Below are positions 14,604 to 24,100 of a DNA stretch of 26,956 nt, one piece after another (positions within the stretch are counted from its first letter, which is position 1; every line of letters begins with the position of its first letter). The stretch spans positions 1 to 26,956 of the IMG/VR virus record IMGVR_UViG_3300045738_002244, one strand, 5' to 3'. Under the pieces are notes generated by a model that worked only from the letters and a program-made list of their open reading frames with translations, was not told the origin of the DNA and searched no databases. The DNA is from a virus. Made by a program: the position numbers and the translations under genes.

Positions 14604-17600
14604 ATGGCAGAATATGTAGAACAAGCACGACCTCAGGTAACTGACATAGGGGCAGTGGTAACAGGGGGAAATACTGGCGCTCCGGTCGTTTCCGAATCCC
14701 ATGTAGAAGTTGCCGATTTGTTGTGCGAAGGCCCAATAGAAGGTATCGTAAGCGGACGCTACGACTATTACGGCACAAAAGGAGAAACCGGATACCAAAA
14801 GGTAGTCACCCCCGATGAAGGTTCCCCCTTTGGGAGTTATGATCCCAATAACCGCTATACAGCCACAGGAACCACTGTGGACCCAGCAAACCCCTTAACA
14901 TCCTTGGGCTTTCTCCGATCCATCTATTGGAACCAAGTACCGGTTGTAGACGAAGACGGTTATTACAATTTCCAAAATATTAATGTTGAATGGGTCAACG
15001 GCGAACCGGGAGGAAGCCTACCCGCTTTAAACGCCAACATGGGGGGACTTACCGCTTCGGAAATTTTAGATTTGAGCGTCAACCGAAACATCGGGGAAAG
15101 GCTTTATGGCCCCGATATTAAAGGAAGCGACAACGCCCCGACATTCACACGGGGCGCAGAATTAAAAGACGGGACTAAAATAGATAAAAACGCCAAGACC
15201 TATACTATACTAAACCGCGAATGCAGCTCAATAATTGTTAACGTAAAAGTGTCGTCCCTTAGTGAAAGTATACAAAACGATGATGCCCCCAAGGTTTTCA
15301 AAAGAAACTATCAACTAGAACGGGGCGGTGATGCTGCGGTAGGATACGGTGATGTAAAAGCCCGCACAGTAGAATATTGGATATATTATCAGCCTGTTTT
15401 CGATGAAAGGTTCAATATGCCGTCTGACAGCGAGTTTAAAAACCCAAACGATAATACGAAAGTAGATGTAAAGAAAAGACAAACTAAATGGTTCGGCCCA
15501 GTGACAGAAAGAGTATGGGGACAAATAAATCAAGGATATGTTCGTTCAACAAAAATAAACCTAGAAGCGGGCGTTGGGGACTATAAAGACGAGGATGGTT
15601 TCGATGGATGGAGAATTAGGATAGTCAGACTTACCCCCGAACCACTTACATCCTTTTTCAGAGCGGTAACTTTTGTGGATTCAATCGTAGAAATTTACGG
15701 AACAAAATTGCGCTATCCTTATAGCGCAATGGTTTATTCTAAATTTGATGCCACTAATTTCAGCAGAATTCCCGCGCGAGCTTACGACACAAAACTACAA
15801 AAAATAAAAATTCCAAACAATTATGATCCCATAACCAAGACTTATGGCCAAAGCGGAGGGATAAGTCCCACCACCGATCCATCGAACCTTTACGGAACTG
15901 ATCCTGCTAATTTTTGGGACGGAAACTTTGTGGAGAAAAGGGTGTGGTGCGACAACCCGGCTTGGTGTTTTTATGACATGCTTACCAACTCAAGGTACGG
16001 ACTGGGAGGATATTTAAAAGAATCCGAAATAGATAAATGGTCTTTGTATGAAATAGCGCAATATTGTGATGTTCTTGTTCCTGATGGATACGGATCAGTT
16101 GAACCCCGTTTTACCCTTAACCACCTCATAGTATCCAGAAATGAGGCTTATAAACTAATAAACGACTTGGCCTCTGCCTTCCGAGGATTAACCTATTATT
16201 CGAACGGCTTGGTTTTTGCAGTTCAAGACGCCTACAAAAAACCCACCTACCAACTTAATAACTCCAATGTAGTTGATGGAGACTTTACATACGCATCATC
16301 TGCCAAAAAGGCTCGCCATACAGTGGCCCTTGTTAGATACATAGATAAAAGAAACTTTTTCCAACCAGCTATAGAATACGTTTCCGACGAGGAAGGCATA
16401 AAGAAATACGGCATAAGACAAATAGAAACCGCCGCTATAGGGTGCACGAGCCGCGGACAAGCAAGAAGATTTGGGTTATGGATATTGGCCAGTGAAAAAA
16501 ATGAAACAGACTCAGTAAGCTTCAAGATGGGAACCGCAGGGGCCTATCTAAAACCCGGAGACATAATCCAAATTTATGACAACAATATAAGCCCCTTAAA
16601 ATATAGCGGTAGAACCAATATAGTCAGCGGACTGGCATTCGCTGCCGATCCCGGTGAGAGCGTTATAGGCAATACCGCATACAATAGCGTTATATTGGAT
16701 TCAGCCTTGAATTTCACCGCTGATAAAGCTTATAAATTTTCTCTTCTCACCCCAACGTATAACTATGATGCCAGTATAAAGGAGCTAAATTCTAGCGGAA
16801 TAAAGGAGCTTAATAGAAGCCACCTGCAAACCTTATACTTTAGTGGAGCTCATACTACCACCATTACAGGAGACTACCGCTCAGACTTTGAACTGGGGGG
16901 GAGCGGGGTTAATACACAGATATTCTTTAAAACCGGAGTTCCATTTGACCAATCTTATTTTTCTAACGCGGATTTCAGCGCACCCACCGGCAATCAACTG
17001 GATTTTGAAAATTATGTGATAACAGGATATATCAACAGCGGGGTAAATGTTGACGAAAACTCAAATACTTCGGCGGAATATTCCGGAGGATATTTCAATG
17101 GAGAAAATCTGGTGTGGAGCGTGGAGCCATATGACGAAACCGACAAGGAGTTTTACAGCGGAAACTTTTCTAATTTCAGAATAATAAACTCTAAAGAAAA
17201 CACAAATCAAACCTATGATATTTCGGCGCTTTCCTATTTCAGTGGAAAATATGATAACGTAGAACAAAAAGTCACCTTTGAAAATCCTTTCTTGAAAAGT
17301 AAACCAAATTGCGTAGAACAAGCGGGCTTCACAGTAGGACGCAGAGACCCGTCTATTGGAGGGGTGGAACAAGCACAATACGAGCTCCTGAACTTTTCTT
17401 TCACAGCAGTTGGCTACAGCTCTGAACCCGGAACAATAAATAGCGGCATAGATTATTTAATTGCTCTTAAAACAGGTAAAGATTTTACAACAATCCCCGG
17501 GGACACCCCCACAAATCTGGGATATAATGGCATAGATGCCACCGGATATAAACTTTATCACGACCCATACCATCAACTGGTAATACCCGGCTCAGACGAA

Positions 17601-20243
17601 TCCCAGAGACAGCGTACAACTAATACAGAAGGGGATATTGTCCCATCTGATATAATAAGCGGAAGCTTCTTCATCTCGGAACAGGTAGACCATTACGTTA
17701 GCGTCTTCTCCATTTCTCCCTATGGGGTACTCTCTCCTTGTGGTGTTACGGGAGTGCTTCCTGCAGAGAAAATTTTTGGAACTCAAAGTCTAGTTAATTT
17801 AATTGATATTTACGGATTAACAACCTCCGATATTCCCATCGGACCGGGGGGAACTCCCGGAGCAAAACCCACTTCATCTAACACTATACCTATTCCCGGA
17901 AACACCCCCAGTTTCAACTGGCAAGCTGGCATTAATATACAATTTGACACACCGGGAATTTATATAACCAACGATGAGGTAGAGTACCGAATAACAATAA
18001 GGGAGCCCGCGAAGGAAGAATTGGGGATAAATACGCCCAACTCCAACATATATTTCGAGTTCACCGGTTACAATTCGACCGTAATGAATTCTCCTTCGTT
18101 TACATTCGGCACCGATTACAATAACCCGGATATTTATGATGCATACAACCACTCAAACTCCGTGGAGGGAGGAGGAGCAGCCAAAGGGAAACTGTACTTT
18201 AGAAACGATGCAAGTGGGTATTTGGTGCAGTCGGGACTTTCATTACCGATTCGTAAATTTGACATTGTGGTGGAAGCTCATGACTTCTACGGAAGAACAA
18301 GCGTAGGCGGTTCCTCACTAGAGAAAACTAAAAATTCCAACAAGGTATATGACAACACCATAAACCCCTCTACTGCTGACAGTATTGAAGGAGGAAGCAG
18401 TGAGGGGTGGAACTATAGAAATGCAGATAACAGCGCAGGCCATCTGGGGGGCTATGATATTCTTGGCTGCTACATAGAACCAATATCGGGAATAGTCTTC
18501 CCCACTTCTGGAAATTTATTAAACAACGCCTATGTTTCCACCGAAGAAGCCTTTAATCGGGATTACCCTTACTTGGCATCGATGAAAACCTTCCCTAACG
18601 GGATGACCCAACTGGCCATAGATGAATCTGAAAGTTCTCAAGAAGGCAACTTTATACTTAACCAAACTCAAATTGACGATATATTTGCTGAAGCGGCTGG
18701 AATCGTTTACTACTATACCACAGGTAACGAAGACGTGGTGGAAATAGATTCGGCTGGAAATGTTATTAACGATCCGACAACCCAAACGGTAGCAGACAGA
18801 GAATCCCGTTGGCGTGCGCCTCAATTTACAATTGATCCAAGTAAAATACCCAATTCTATAAGCGGTAGAAAGTTTGGAAACGTACCAGACGCAGGTGGAG
18901 GGGCCGCTCAAAAAGCCGCCAGCGTATTGATTCAACCCGACACTTCGGCCGACGGGCTTGTTCCCGGCTATAACGAAACCAACAAAGAAAACGCAATCGT
19001 CTTTAGAGATTATGCACTTTTGGATCCCGGGCAAAAAGTTTCTAACCTCTTAAGAGTGCTGCCGGGAGCTGGTGCAAAATCAAAAGAAGTAAATATCGAC
19101 AACGCCCAGTTCTGTATTGGAGCTTTCGATCAACTCTCTTATCTCTCTCACTTTAACGATGACGGATCCGCCAAGAAAAAAACGGTAACATATACCTCAA
19201 AAAGCCCAGACGGTGAAACCCCACCGGGGTTTATAACAGATGCGACCGCCACATACGACGTCCCCACCATCTTTACAGACGGAAATATTAAATTCTCAAA
19301 GATTGCAAGCAAAGTAGAAATTACTAACGCGGACAACGACAGCATAGGGTTTGGAGGAAATCTGGACGCAAGATACAAAACCACCGAAAGTCCAACTTCA
19401 TTTCTTGTTGTTGAAGAAAGTTTAATCACAACCAAAGACAAGGATTTAAGCTATAAAGCATGGTTTGATTTCGATTTCGCCCCCATGCAAGCAACTAATG
19501 GAAAACAATATTTCGCAGTAACCAAGCCAGAACTCTTCATTGACGGAGCAGCAGACCGCGAAAGACCTTGGGACTGGTGCCTGAAACATACAGATGGGAA
19601 CACGAATTTAAAAGGTATTGTTTATGGCGATAAGGATATTAAACAAGGAAATATCCTAAACGGGAGAAACATTAAAGACATAAGAGTAACAAAAAACGTG
19701 ATGGCTGACTCCCTTTATTATGGAAACAGGGATGAGTCTGGTCGCGCTCAAAACATTTATCCTTCAGTAGGTTGTGAAATAGAAGTCTTTTTTTATGAGC
19801 CTCTTAACACCACTAAACAACCCACTCCGATACTTCAAGTGTATTCAAATGCTCCTTTCGGGGGAGAGAATTATAAATATACTCAACCCACCCCTACCAT
19901 GGAACAACAATACCATGTTCGCGGCGCATACGAGGGTCACGGGTTTTGGCGCGCTTGGACCTCCCTTCATGAATCGCCAAATGCCGGTATTGGGCCAGAG
20001 CCGTGGGATATTAGCGCGTATACCAGTATAATTTGGGGGCTCGGAAATAATTTTCTGGGGCCCCAACCCGATGTTCAAATGTTGGACGCTGATTTCAATC
20101 AGGATTTCGCAAGTAGTGTGAAGTTTTCTGTTAGGTTTTCTTATTTTGAGGACGCGAGCCATTTCGATCTAGCTCCATCCATTCCCCCTAACCTGAAAAT
20201 CGTATGCGGATTTTTAGAGAACTCCTACCACAGAAGCGTATAA
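14604..20243 (+). CDS. J: Lambda J-like tip attachment / host-specificity protein, long version
   Basis: An 1879-residue protein, well above lambda J (1132). The conserved core occupies roughly the first 700 residues. It includes 'SHVEVADLLCEGPIEGIVSG' after a short leader, 'RIVRLTPEP', 'IYGTKLRYPYSAMV', 'NPAWCFYDMLTNSRYGLG' (about 451-468) and 'YLKPGDIIQIYDN' near 648. These correspond to the hub domains of lambda J that form a trimeric tip around the tail end. The remaining about 1180 residues are beta-rich with Fn3-like stretches (for instance 'KFDIVVEAHDFYGRTS'), and lack recognisable lambda similarity, as expected for the receptor-binding part. A short repeat 'IKELN' occurs twice near residue 725-735. 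AAGGA precedes the ATG by about ten bases. The C-terminal 300 residues should determine host range, by analogy with lambda. Confidence 0.9.
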   Translation: MAEYVEQARPQVTDIGAVVTGGNTGAPVVSESHVEVADLLCEGPIEGIVSGRYDYYGTKGETGYQKVVTPDEGSPFGSYDPNNRYTATGTTVDPANPLTSLGFLRSIYWNQVPVVDEDGYYNFQNINVEWVNGEPGGSLPALNANMGGLTASEILDLSVNRNIGERLYGPDIKGSDNAPTFTRGAELKDGTKIDKNAKTYTILNRECSSIIVNVKVSSLSESIQNDDAPKVFKRNYQLERGGDAAVGYGDVKARTVEYWIYYQPVFDERFNMPSDSEFKNPNDNTKVDVKKRQTKWFGPVTERVWGQINQGYVRSTKINLEAGVGDYKDEDGFDGWRIRIVRLTPEPLTSFFRAVTFVDSIVEIYGTKLRYPYSAMVYSKFDATNFSRIPARAYDTKLQKIKIPNNYDPITKTYGQSGGISPTTDPSNLYGTDPANFWDGNFVEKRVWCDNPAWCFYDMLTNSRYGLGGYLKESEIDKWSLYEIAQYCDVLVPDGYGSVEPRFTLNHLIVSRNEAYKLINDLASAFRGLTYYSNGLVFAVQDAYKKPTYQLNNSNVVDGDFTYASSAKKARHTVALVRYIDKRNFFQPAIEYVSDEEGIKKYGIRQIETAAIGCTSRGQARRFGLWILASEKNETDSVSFKMGTAGAYLKPGDIIQIYDNNISPLKYSGRTNIVSGLAFAADPGESVIGNTAYNSVILDSALNFTADKAYKFSLLTPTYNYDASIKELNSSGIKELNRSHLQTLYFSGAHTTTITGDYRSDFELGGSGVNTQIFFKTGVPFDQSYFSNADFSAPTGNQLDFENYVITGYINSGVNVDENSNTSAEYSGGYFNGENLVWSVEPYDETDKEFYSGNFSNFRIINSKENTNQTYDISALSYFSGKYDNVEQKVTFENPFLKSKPNCVEQAGFTVGRRDPSIGGVEQAQYELLNFSFTAVGYSSEPGTINSGIDYLIALKTGKDFTTIPGDTPTNLGYNGIDATGYKLYHDPYHQLVIPGSDESQRQRTTNTEGDIVPSDIISGSFFISEQVDHYVSVFSISPYGVLSPCGVTGVLPAEKIFGTQSLVNLIDIYGLTTSDIPIGPGGTPGAKPTSSNTIPIPGNTPSFNWQAGINIQFDTPGIYITNDEVEYRITIREPAKEELGINTPNSNIYFEFTGYNSTVMNSPSFTFGTDYNNPDIYDAYNHSNSVEGGGAAKGKLYFRNDASGYLVQSGLSLPIRKFDIVVEAHDFYGRTSVGGSSLEKTKNSNKVYDNTINPSTADSIEGGSSEGWNYRNADNSAGHLGGYDILGCYIEPISGIVFPTSGNLLNNAYVSTEEAFNRDYPYLASMKTFPNGMTQLAIDESESSQEGNFILNQTQIDDIFAEAAGIVYYYTTGNEDVVEIDSAGNVINDPTTQTVADRESRWRAPQFTIDPSKIPNSISGRKFGNVPDAGGGAAQKAASVLIQPDTSADGLVPGYNETNKENAIVFRDYALLDPGQKVSNLLRVLPGAGAKSKEVNIDNAQFCIGAFDQLSYLSHFNDDGSAKKKTVTYTSKSPDGETPPGFITDATATYDVPTIFTDGNIKFSKIASKVEITNADNDSIGFGGNLDARYKTTESPTSFLVVEESLITTKDKDLSYKAWFDFDFAPMQATNGKQYFAVTKPELFIDGAADRERPWDWCLKHTDGNTNLKGIVYGDKDIKQGNILNGRNIKDIRVTKNVMADSLYYGNRDESGRAQNIYPSVGCEIEVFFYEPLNTTKQPTPILQVYSNAPFGGENYKYTQPTPTMEQQYHVRGAYEGHGFWRAWTSLHESPNAGIGPEPWDISAYTSIIWGLGNNFLGPQPDVQMLDADFNQDFASSVKFSVRFSYFEDASHFDLAPSIPPNLKIVCGFLENSYHRSV
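15707..15730. repeat. Perfect 10-bp inverted repeat (hairpin) inside the J gene
   Basis: ATTGCGCTAT, a four-base spacer CCTT, and ATAGCGCAAT form a perfect 10-bp stem. It lies wholly inside the coding region of J, where it encodes part of KLRYPYSAM, and is not followed by a T run, so it is not a terminator. It may be accidental or could slow ribosomes or an RNase. Confidence 0.7.
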
Positions 20244-20244
20244 T
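20239..20244 (+). promoter_or_regulatory. TATAAT box six bases before the ATG of the post-J gene
   Basis: A perfect TATAAT spans the J stop codon (GTA TAA T). It ends six bases before the ATG at 20251, so transcription would begin at the start codon. No -35 is seen. The same six-base spacing occurs at 338-343/350 and 777-782/789. Coincidence with the stop codon weakens the case. Confidence 0.25.
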
Positions 20245-20250
20245 ACAGTA

Positions 20251-21123
20251 ATGAAAGCTGAAGTATTTGAAGGTTCAATCCTCAGAAGCTCCAACAAGCT
20301 CTATATAACCTTCAACAACAGGAAGATAGCGACCCCACACAACGCCCTCTTAAAAATAGCTTCCAATGAAACCCTATTCAAAATAGAAAGCTCCGAAGAA
20401 TTAAACATAAAAAGACGCTTTACCTCCCTTAAAGAAAACGAAATAAAAATAAAAGGAAATTATAATTATAAAATAACACCGGGAGACAGTCTTGACATTT
20501 ACTATGAGGAATGGAGAGCTTCCAGTGTTGAACTTGTTAAAGGCGGTTATAATCTGGAGGTGGGAGAAATTCTTTACTGTCAGGAGGGAATAGTATCTAA
20601 CTCCACTCAAAATATTACAGGACAACAATGTGAAATAAAAGTCACAAAAGTTACTAAAAAAGGAGAAGCCTCTCAAATAGAAATCCACCAACCGGGCGCA
20701 TACACACAGATCCCCGAAGGCAAAGTAACCGCCATAAACGAAAAGGATATTCCTCTCGAAATAAAACTCCAATTCGAACCGGCAGAAAGCACTCCTCTGG
20801 TTCAACGGGAAGTACAGAGCATTGAGAGCACCCCCATGGAATCCACCATAAGGCTTTCGTACAGGCTCCCTCTCGGTGTAGAAACGGGCGAAATGATGGT
20901 AACCAAACAAGTCATATACATTGATCGCGAATACAACTTTGAAGACTGCTATTGTAAAGTATGCACTATAACAAAAGATTTTTCCCCTAAAAACCATCTT
21001 CCATTGATGGCTCCGAATACTCCCAACGCACATACCATCTATAACCACGCCATCGAGATGCTGGAGCAGAAATTTTCGCAGATAGAAAACAGGATTAAGG
21101 ATTTAGAAAGAAGCCGCCATTAA
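20251..21123 (+). CDS. Probable tail-tip accessory or fibre-like protein with C-terminal coiled coil
   Basis: A 290-residue protein. I do not recognise a specific family. The N-terminal two-thirds is beta-rich. 'LVKGGYNLEVGEILYCQEG' followed by 'KVTKVTKKGEASQIEIHQPGAY' recalls phage structural repeats of the type 'GY.vGd.v....G.......v..v...G.i..v.i..pG.Y'. A central acidic linker (PAESTPLVQREVQ) follows, then a strand-rich part with a Cys cluster 'EDCYCKVCTIT' that might bind metal. The last 28 residues (HAIEMLEQKFSQIENRIKDL) are a clear heptad coiled coil, suggesting a trimer. It follows J by seven bases, where lambda carries side-fibre or outer-membrane genes, so a tail-tip role is inferred. 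Its stop overlaps the stop of the convergent tape measure gene. Confidence 0.65.
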   Translation: MKAEVFEGSILRSSNKLYITFNNRKIATPHNALLKIASNETLFKIESSEELNIKRRFTSLKENEIKIKGNYNYKITPGDSLDIYYEEWRASSVELVKGGYNLEVGEILYCQEGIVSNSTQNITGQQCEIKVTKVTKKGEASQIEIHQPGAYTQIPEGKVTAINEKDIPLEIKLQFEPAESTPLVQREVQSIESTPMESTIRLSYRLPLGVETGEMMVTKQVIYIDREYNFEDCYCKVCTITKDFSPKNHLPLMAPNTPNAHTIYNHAIEMLEQKFSQIENRIKDLERSRH

Positions 21124-24100
21124 GGTCTTGCGTTTTGAAGCAGTCCTCCCGGACGCTGCTGCTTTGTTATTTCGCTTAAGACAACACCCTGTAGTAATTC
21201 TGCCATGGCCTTGTTGTCTTGTGCTTCATTATTAGTGTCCCTCTCGTCCTGTCCTCCGTCAGAAAGCGGTTCGGTGCTTGCACCAACCTCGCTCTTGCCG
21301 CTCTTGTCGATATTGATATTGATTTTCACATTGTTGGTAGTCAGGGCAGATCCAGACATTGCGGCTCCGCCACCTCCAGAGAAGAAACCGCCACCCGCCC
21401 CGCTGGGAACATTGCCACGATTCAATTCGCTCATGAAGTTTACGCCATGAGTCCTGACAGTCTCGGGGCTCATCACATACTCACCACCCATTAACATTGC
21501 GGGAGAAACCCTGCCGCCTCCACCAAACTTAGGAATCGAACCACCTCGCGCGTTCGTCGGAAGAGGGGTAACATACCCCGGCCCTCCAACGCTCCCTCCA
21601 CCACCGCCTCCACCACCGCCTCCTGTTCCCCCCCCAAAACCGCCGCTCCAGTAGCCGCCTCCAATTATCATCGCGGCATTCACCCACGCTCCAATGGTAC
21701 GAGCATTCTGGGCCTTGTAGTGAGCCGTAAGGGTGTCTTCCTTGTTCTTTTTCCAGTCAGCCCGGGTTTGCTGGTATTCGGCCATTTTCCCTTCCTTGCT
21801 GAAAATCCTAGCGGTTTGTGGATCGTCTTCCCGCAACATAGCTCTAGTGGATAGGAGGCTACTCGTTTCGAAACGTCCCTCTGTTGGACGAGCCCTTTCG
21901 CTAATCAACTGACCCGTTACAGGATCACGCCTATAATAAACAAAAGCCTTGTTTAAAGAAACGCTTGCCCTCCGGCCTCCACCACTAATAGCATCCCCAC
22001 CCCCGGCATCAGGATCGGCTCCTCCAAAATAACCATATTCGTCTCTTCCCAATCCATAGTTACGGGAAGTTTGCTTCTCTGTCTTGTCGGGACGATTAAT
22101 ATAACCTGAAGCCATGCTTGCTACTGCTGAAATGCCGTACATTTTTGCCATGTCCATTCCCGTCCACTGCCTATTACCTCCGGCACCACCCGTGGTGGAA
22201 CTTCCCCCTCCTGTAGCCCCCGTAGAGGTGGTGTTGAAACCACCATATTGAAAATGCGGAATAGAACCTCCACGACTATTCCCACCGCCATTTATTGCAT
22301 TTAAAGTGCCGTAACCAATTTTTTGAGCGGAAGATTTTTTTATGACGTACTCCCCTCCACTCATCATTGCCGGAACATCATCTTTAAACCCTGAACCTCC
22401 CTCCACTACCCCTCCCCCTTGGAACCGTGGAATATAACCACCTTTAGCGTTACCTCCCATACTCGAAAACAACATATTAGTTGCCATCTTGGCGCTAATA
22501 TCAGAGATGCTGTTTAATATACTATCGGCAAAAGCTTTCAAAGCTTCCTTTCCTGAAGAGGCACCACTTGTCAGAGACTTAAAGGCGTCAGCGAAAGAAT
22601 CCTTCATTGTGTTTGCAACACCAATTACTCCCTCTTCAAACTCATCCATATGGTCCTGACCACTGTATAAAAATTGATCCCTGAAAGCCTCCATCATGTC
22701 GCCGGATTTAGCGTCACCCCTCCTTCTACGAGCAAACCTATCAGCCGCCCTACGACCACGTAACTGATCTGAAGAAATAAGACCTTTTTTGTAATAGCCT
22801 TCGGCTGCTTCTCGGGCTGTTGCGGCTCCGCTAGCCTCTGCAAAACTTACCAAATCACTGGCTGCATCCCTTAGGGCTGCCGTAAAAATTCTTGTAGTGT
22901 CTACAATATTGTTACCCGCCCCACTAAAGGAATTATCCAACTCTTCTATGGTTAGCTTTAAGTCATCTGCGGCTATTCCTGCCGGTGTTAAATCCTGCCC
23001 CTTAAGGAGGGCAGACACCCGTGGGTCGTTGTACTCTGCCCTAATCTCGGCTTCAGTCATGCCCGTAGCGGCCCTCCTAGCCTCCAGAGTGGCCCTTTTG
23101 GAGCTCATTAATCCCCCAAACCCTATCTGGCCCTGACCGAAACGCGTACGAGCCTCAGCTTCTTCCTGAATGGCTAGTAGCGCTTTTTTTCCTCGCGCCA
23201 TTCGCCTCTCTTCCGTGTTTAATTCAATTTCGCTATTATATCTAGCGATAGCCAATTTCTTGGATTTTTCGGCTGCCGTTGTTTGATCTTCTTCTGCGGC
23301 AAGTATTAATTCTCGAGCACTAATGGTATCTCCCATTATTTTTTGCAACTCAGGAAGTATGACGTTTAACGCCGCCAAGCGGTAACCTTCGCCTCTTCCT
23401 ATTTCAGCTCCCTCTTTACTTGTCGCTGCTAGTAATTTATTTTGTTCGCCCATGTATCCAGCCAATAAAGCGGCCGCTTCTTTTGGCGTTTTCGCAGCTC
23501 CGAACTGAGCCGTTATTTTTTCCATCATCTTGTTGGCCTCGTCCATCCCCTTCTCCCTCTCTTCACCACCTTCACCCGCAAGTTTTCCTCCTTCCATTAG
23601 TTTCAAGAATTCCACACCCGCCTTTGACGCGGCCTTCACTTGAGCCTTTGTAATGTCTCTAGTCCTCTGACCTCCTAGATTCTCAATCCCCTTTATGCGT
23701 GTTTCTACCGCAAGGTTTTTAGCCTGAGTTTCCTCCAAACCTATCATAGTGCGTCTCGTCACCATTTTTGAAGCTTCGGTTTTGGAGATTTGTTGATCAA
23801 CCTTGTACATGGCCAAGGACTGTTTGTTAGCCTGCACCTGAAGCTTGTATGAAAGCTCCGCTCCTTGCCCCAGCAGGAGAAAACTTCTATTTAGAGAGCT
23901 AACTGATTTTATTAAACCTAAATTTCTGTCAATGATTATTTTTGAATCAATGGCTTTTTGGTTTTCTATCCCTTGAGCCTTCTTCACGAAGGCGTTATAA
24001 GTGTCTAGGTCAGTTACCCCCGCAATAAGAGACGCTCTAAATTCCTCTAGCTGCTTTGGATCTAAAAAGCTCTTAATAAATTCAGCTTGTTTTTCAAAAT

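Noticed and set aside
18519-19034. 171-residue minus-strand open frame inside J
   Set aside because: Fully inside the continuous J frame, no start signal, composition odd.
20401-21048. 215-residue minus-strand open frame
   Set aside because: Antisense to the 290-residue coiled-coil gene, Phe/Tyr-rich composition typical of a shadow frame, and the sense frame has good packing with J and the tape measure.
21138-21166. Hairpin AGCAGTCC...GGACGCTGCT at the convergent end as a bidirectional terminator
   Set aside because: The stem has a two-base bulge and no T run on either side; it is inside the tape measure coding end.
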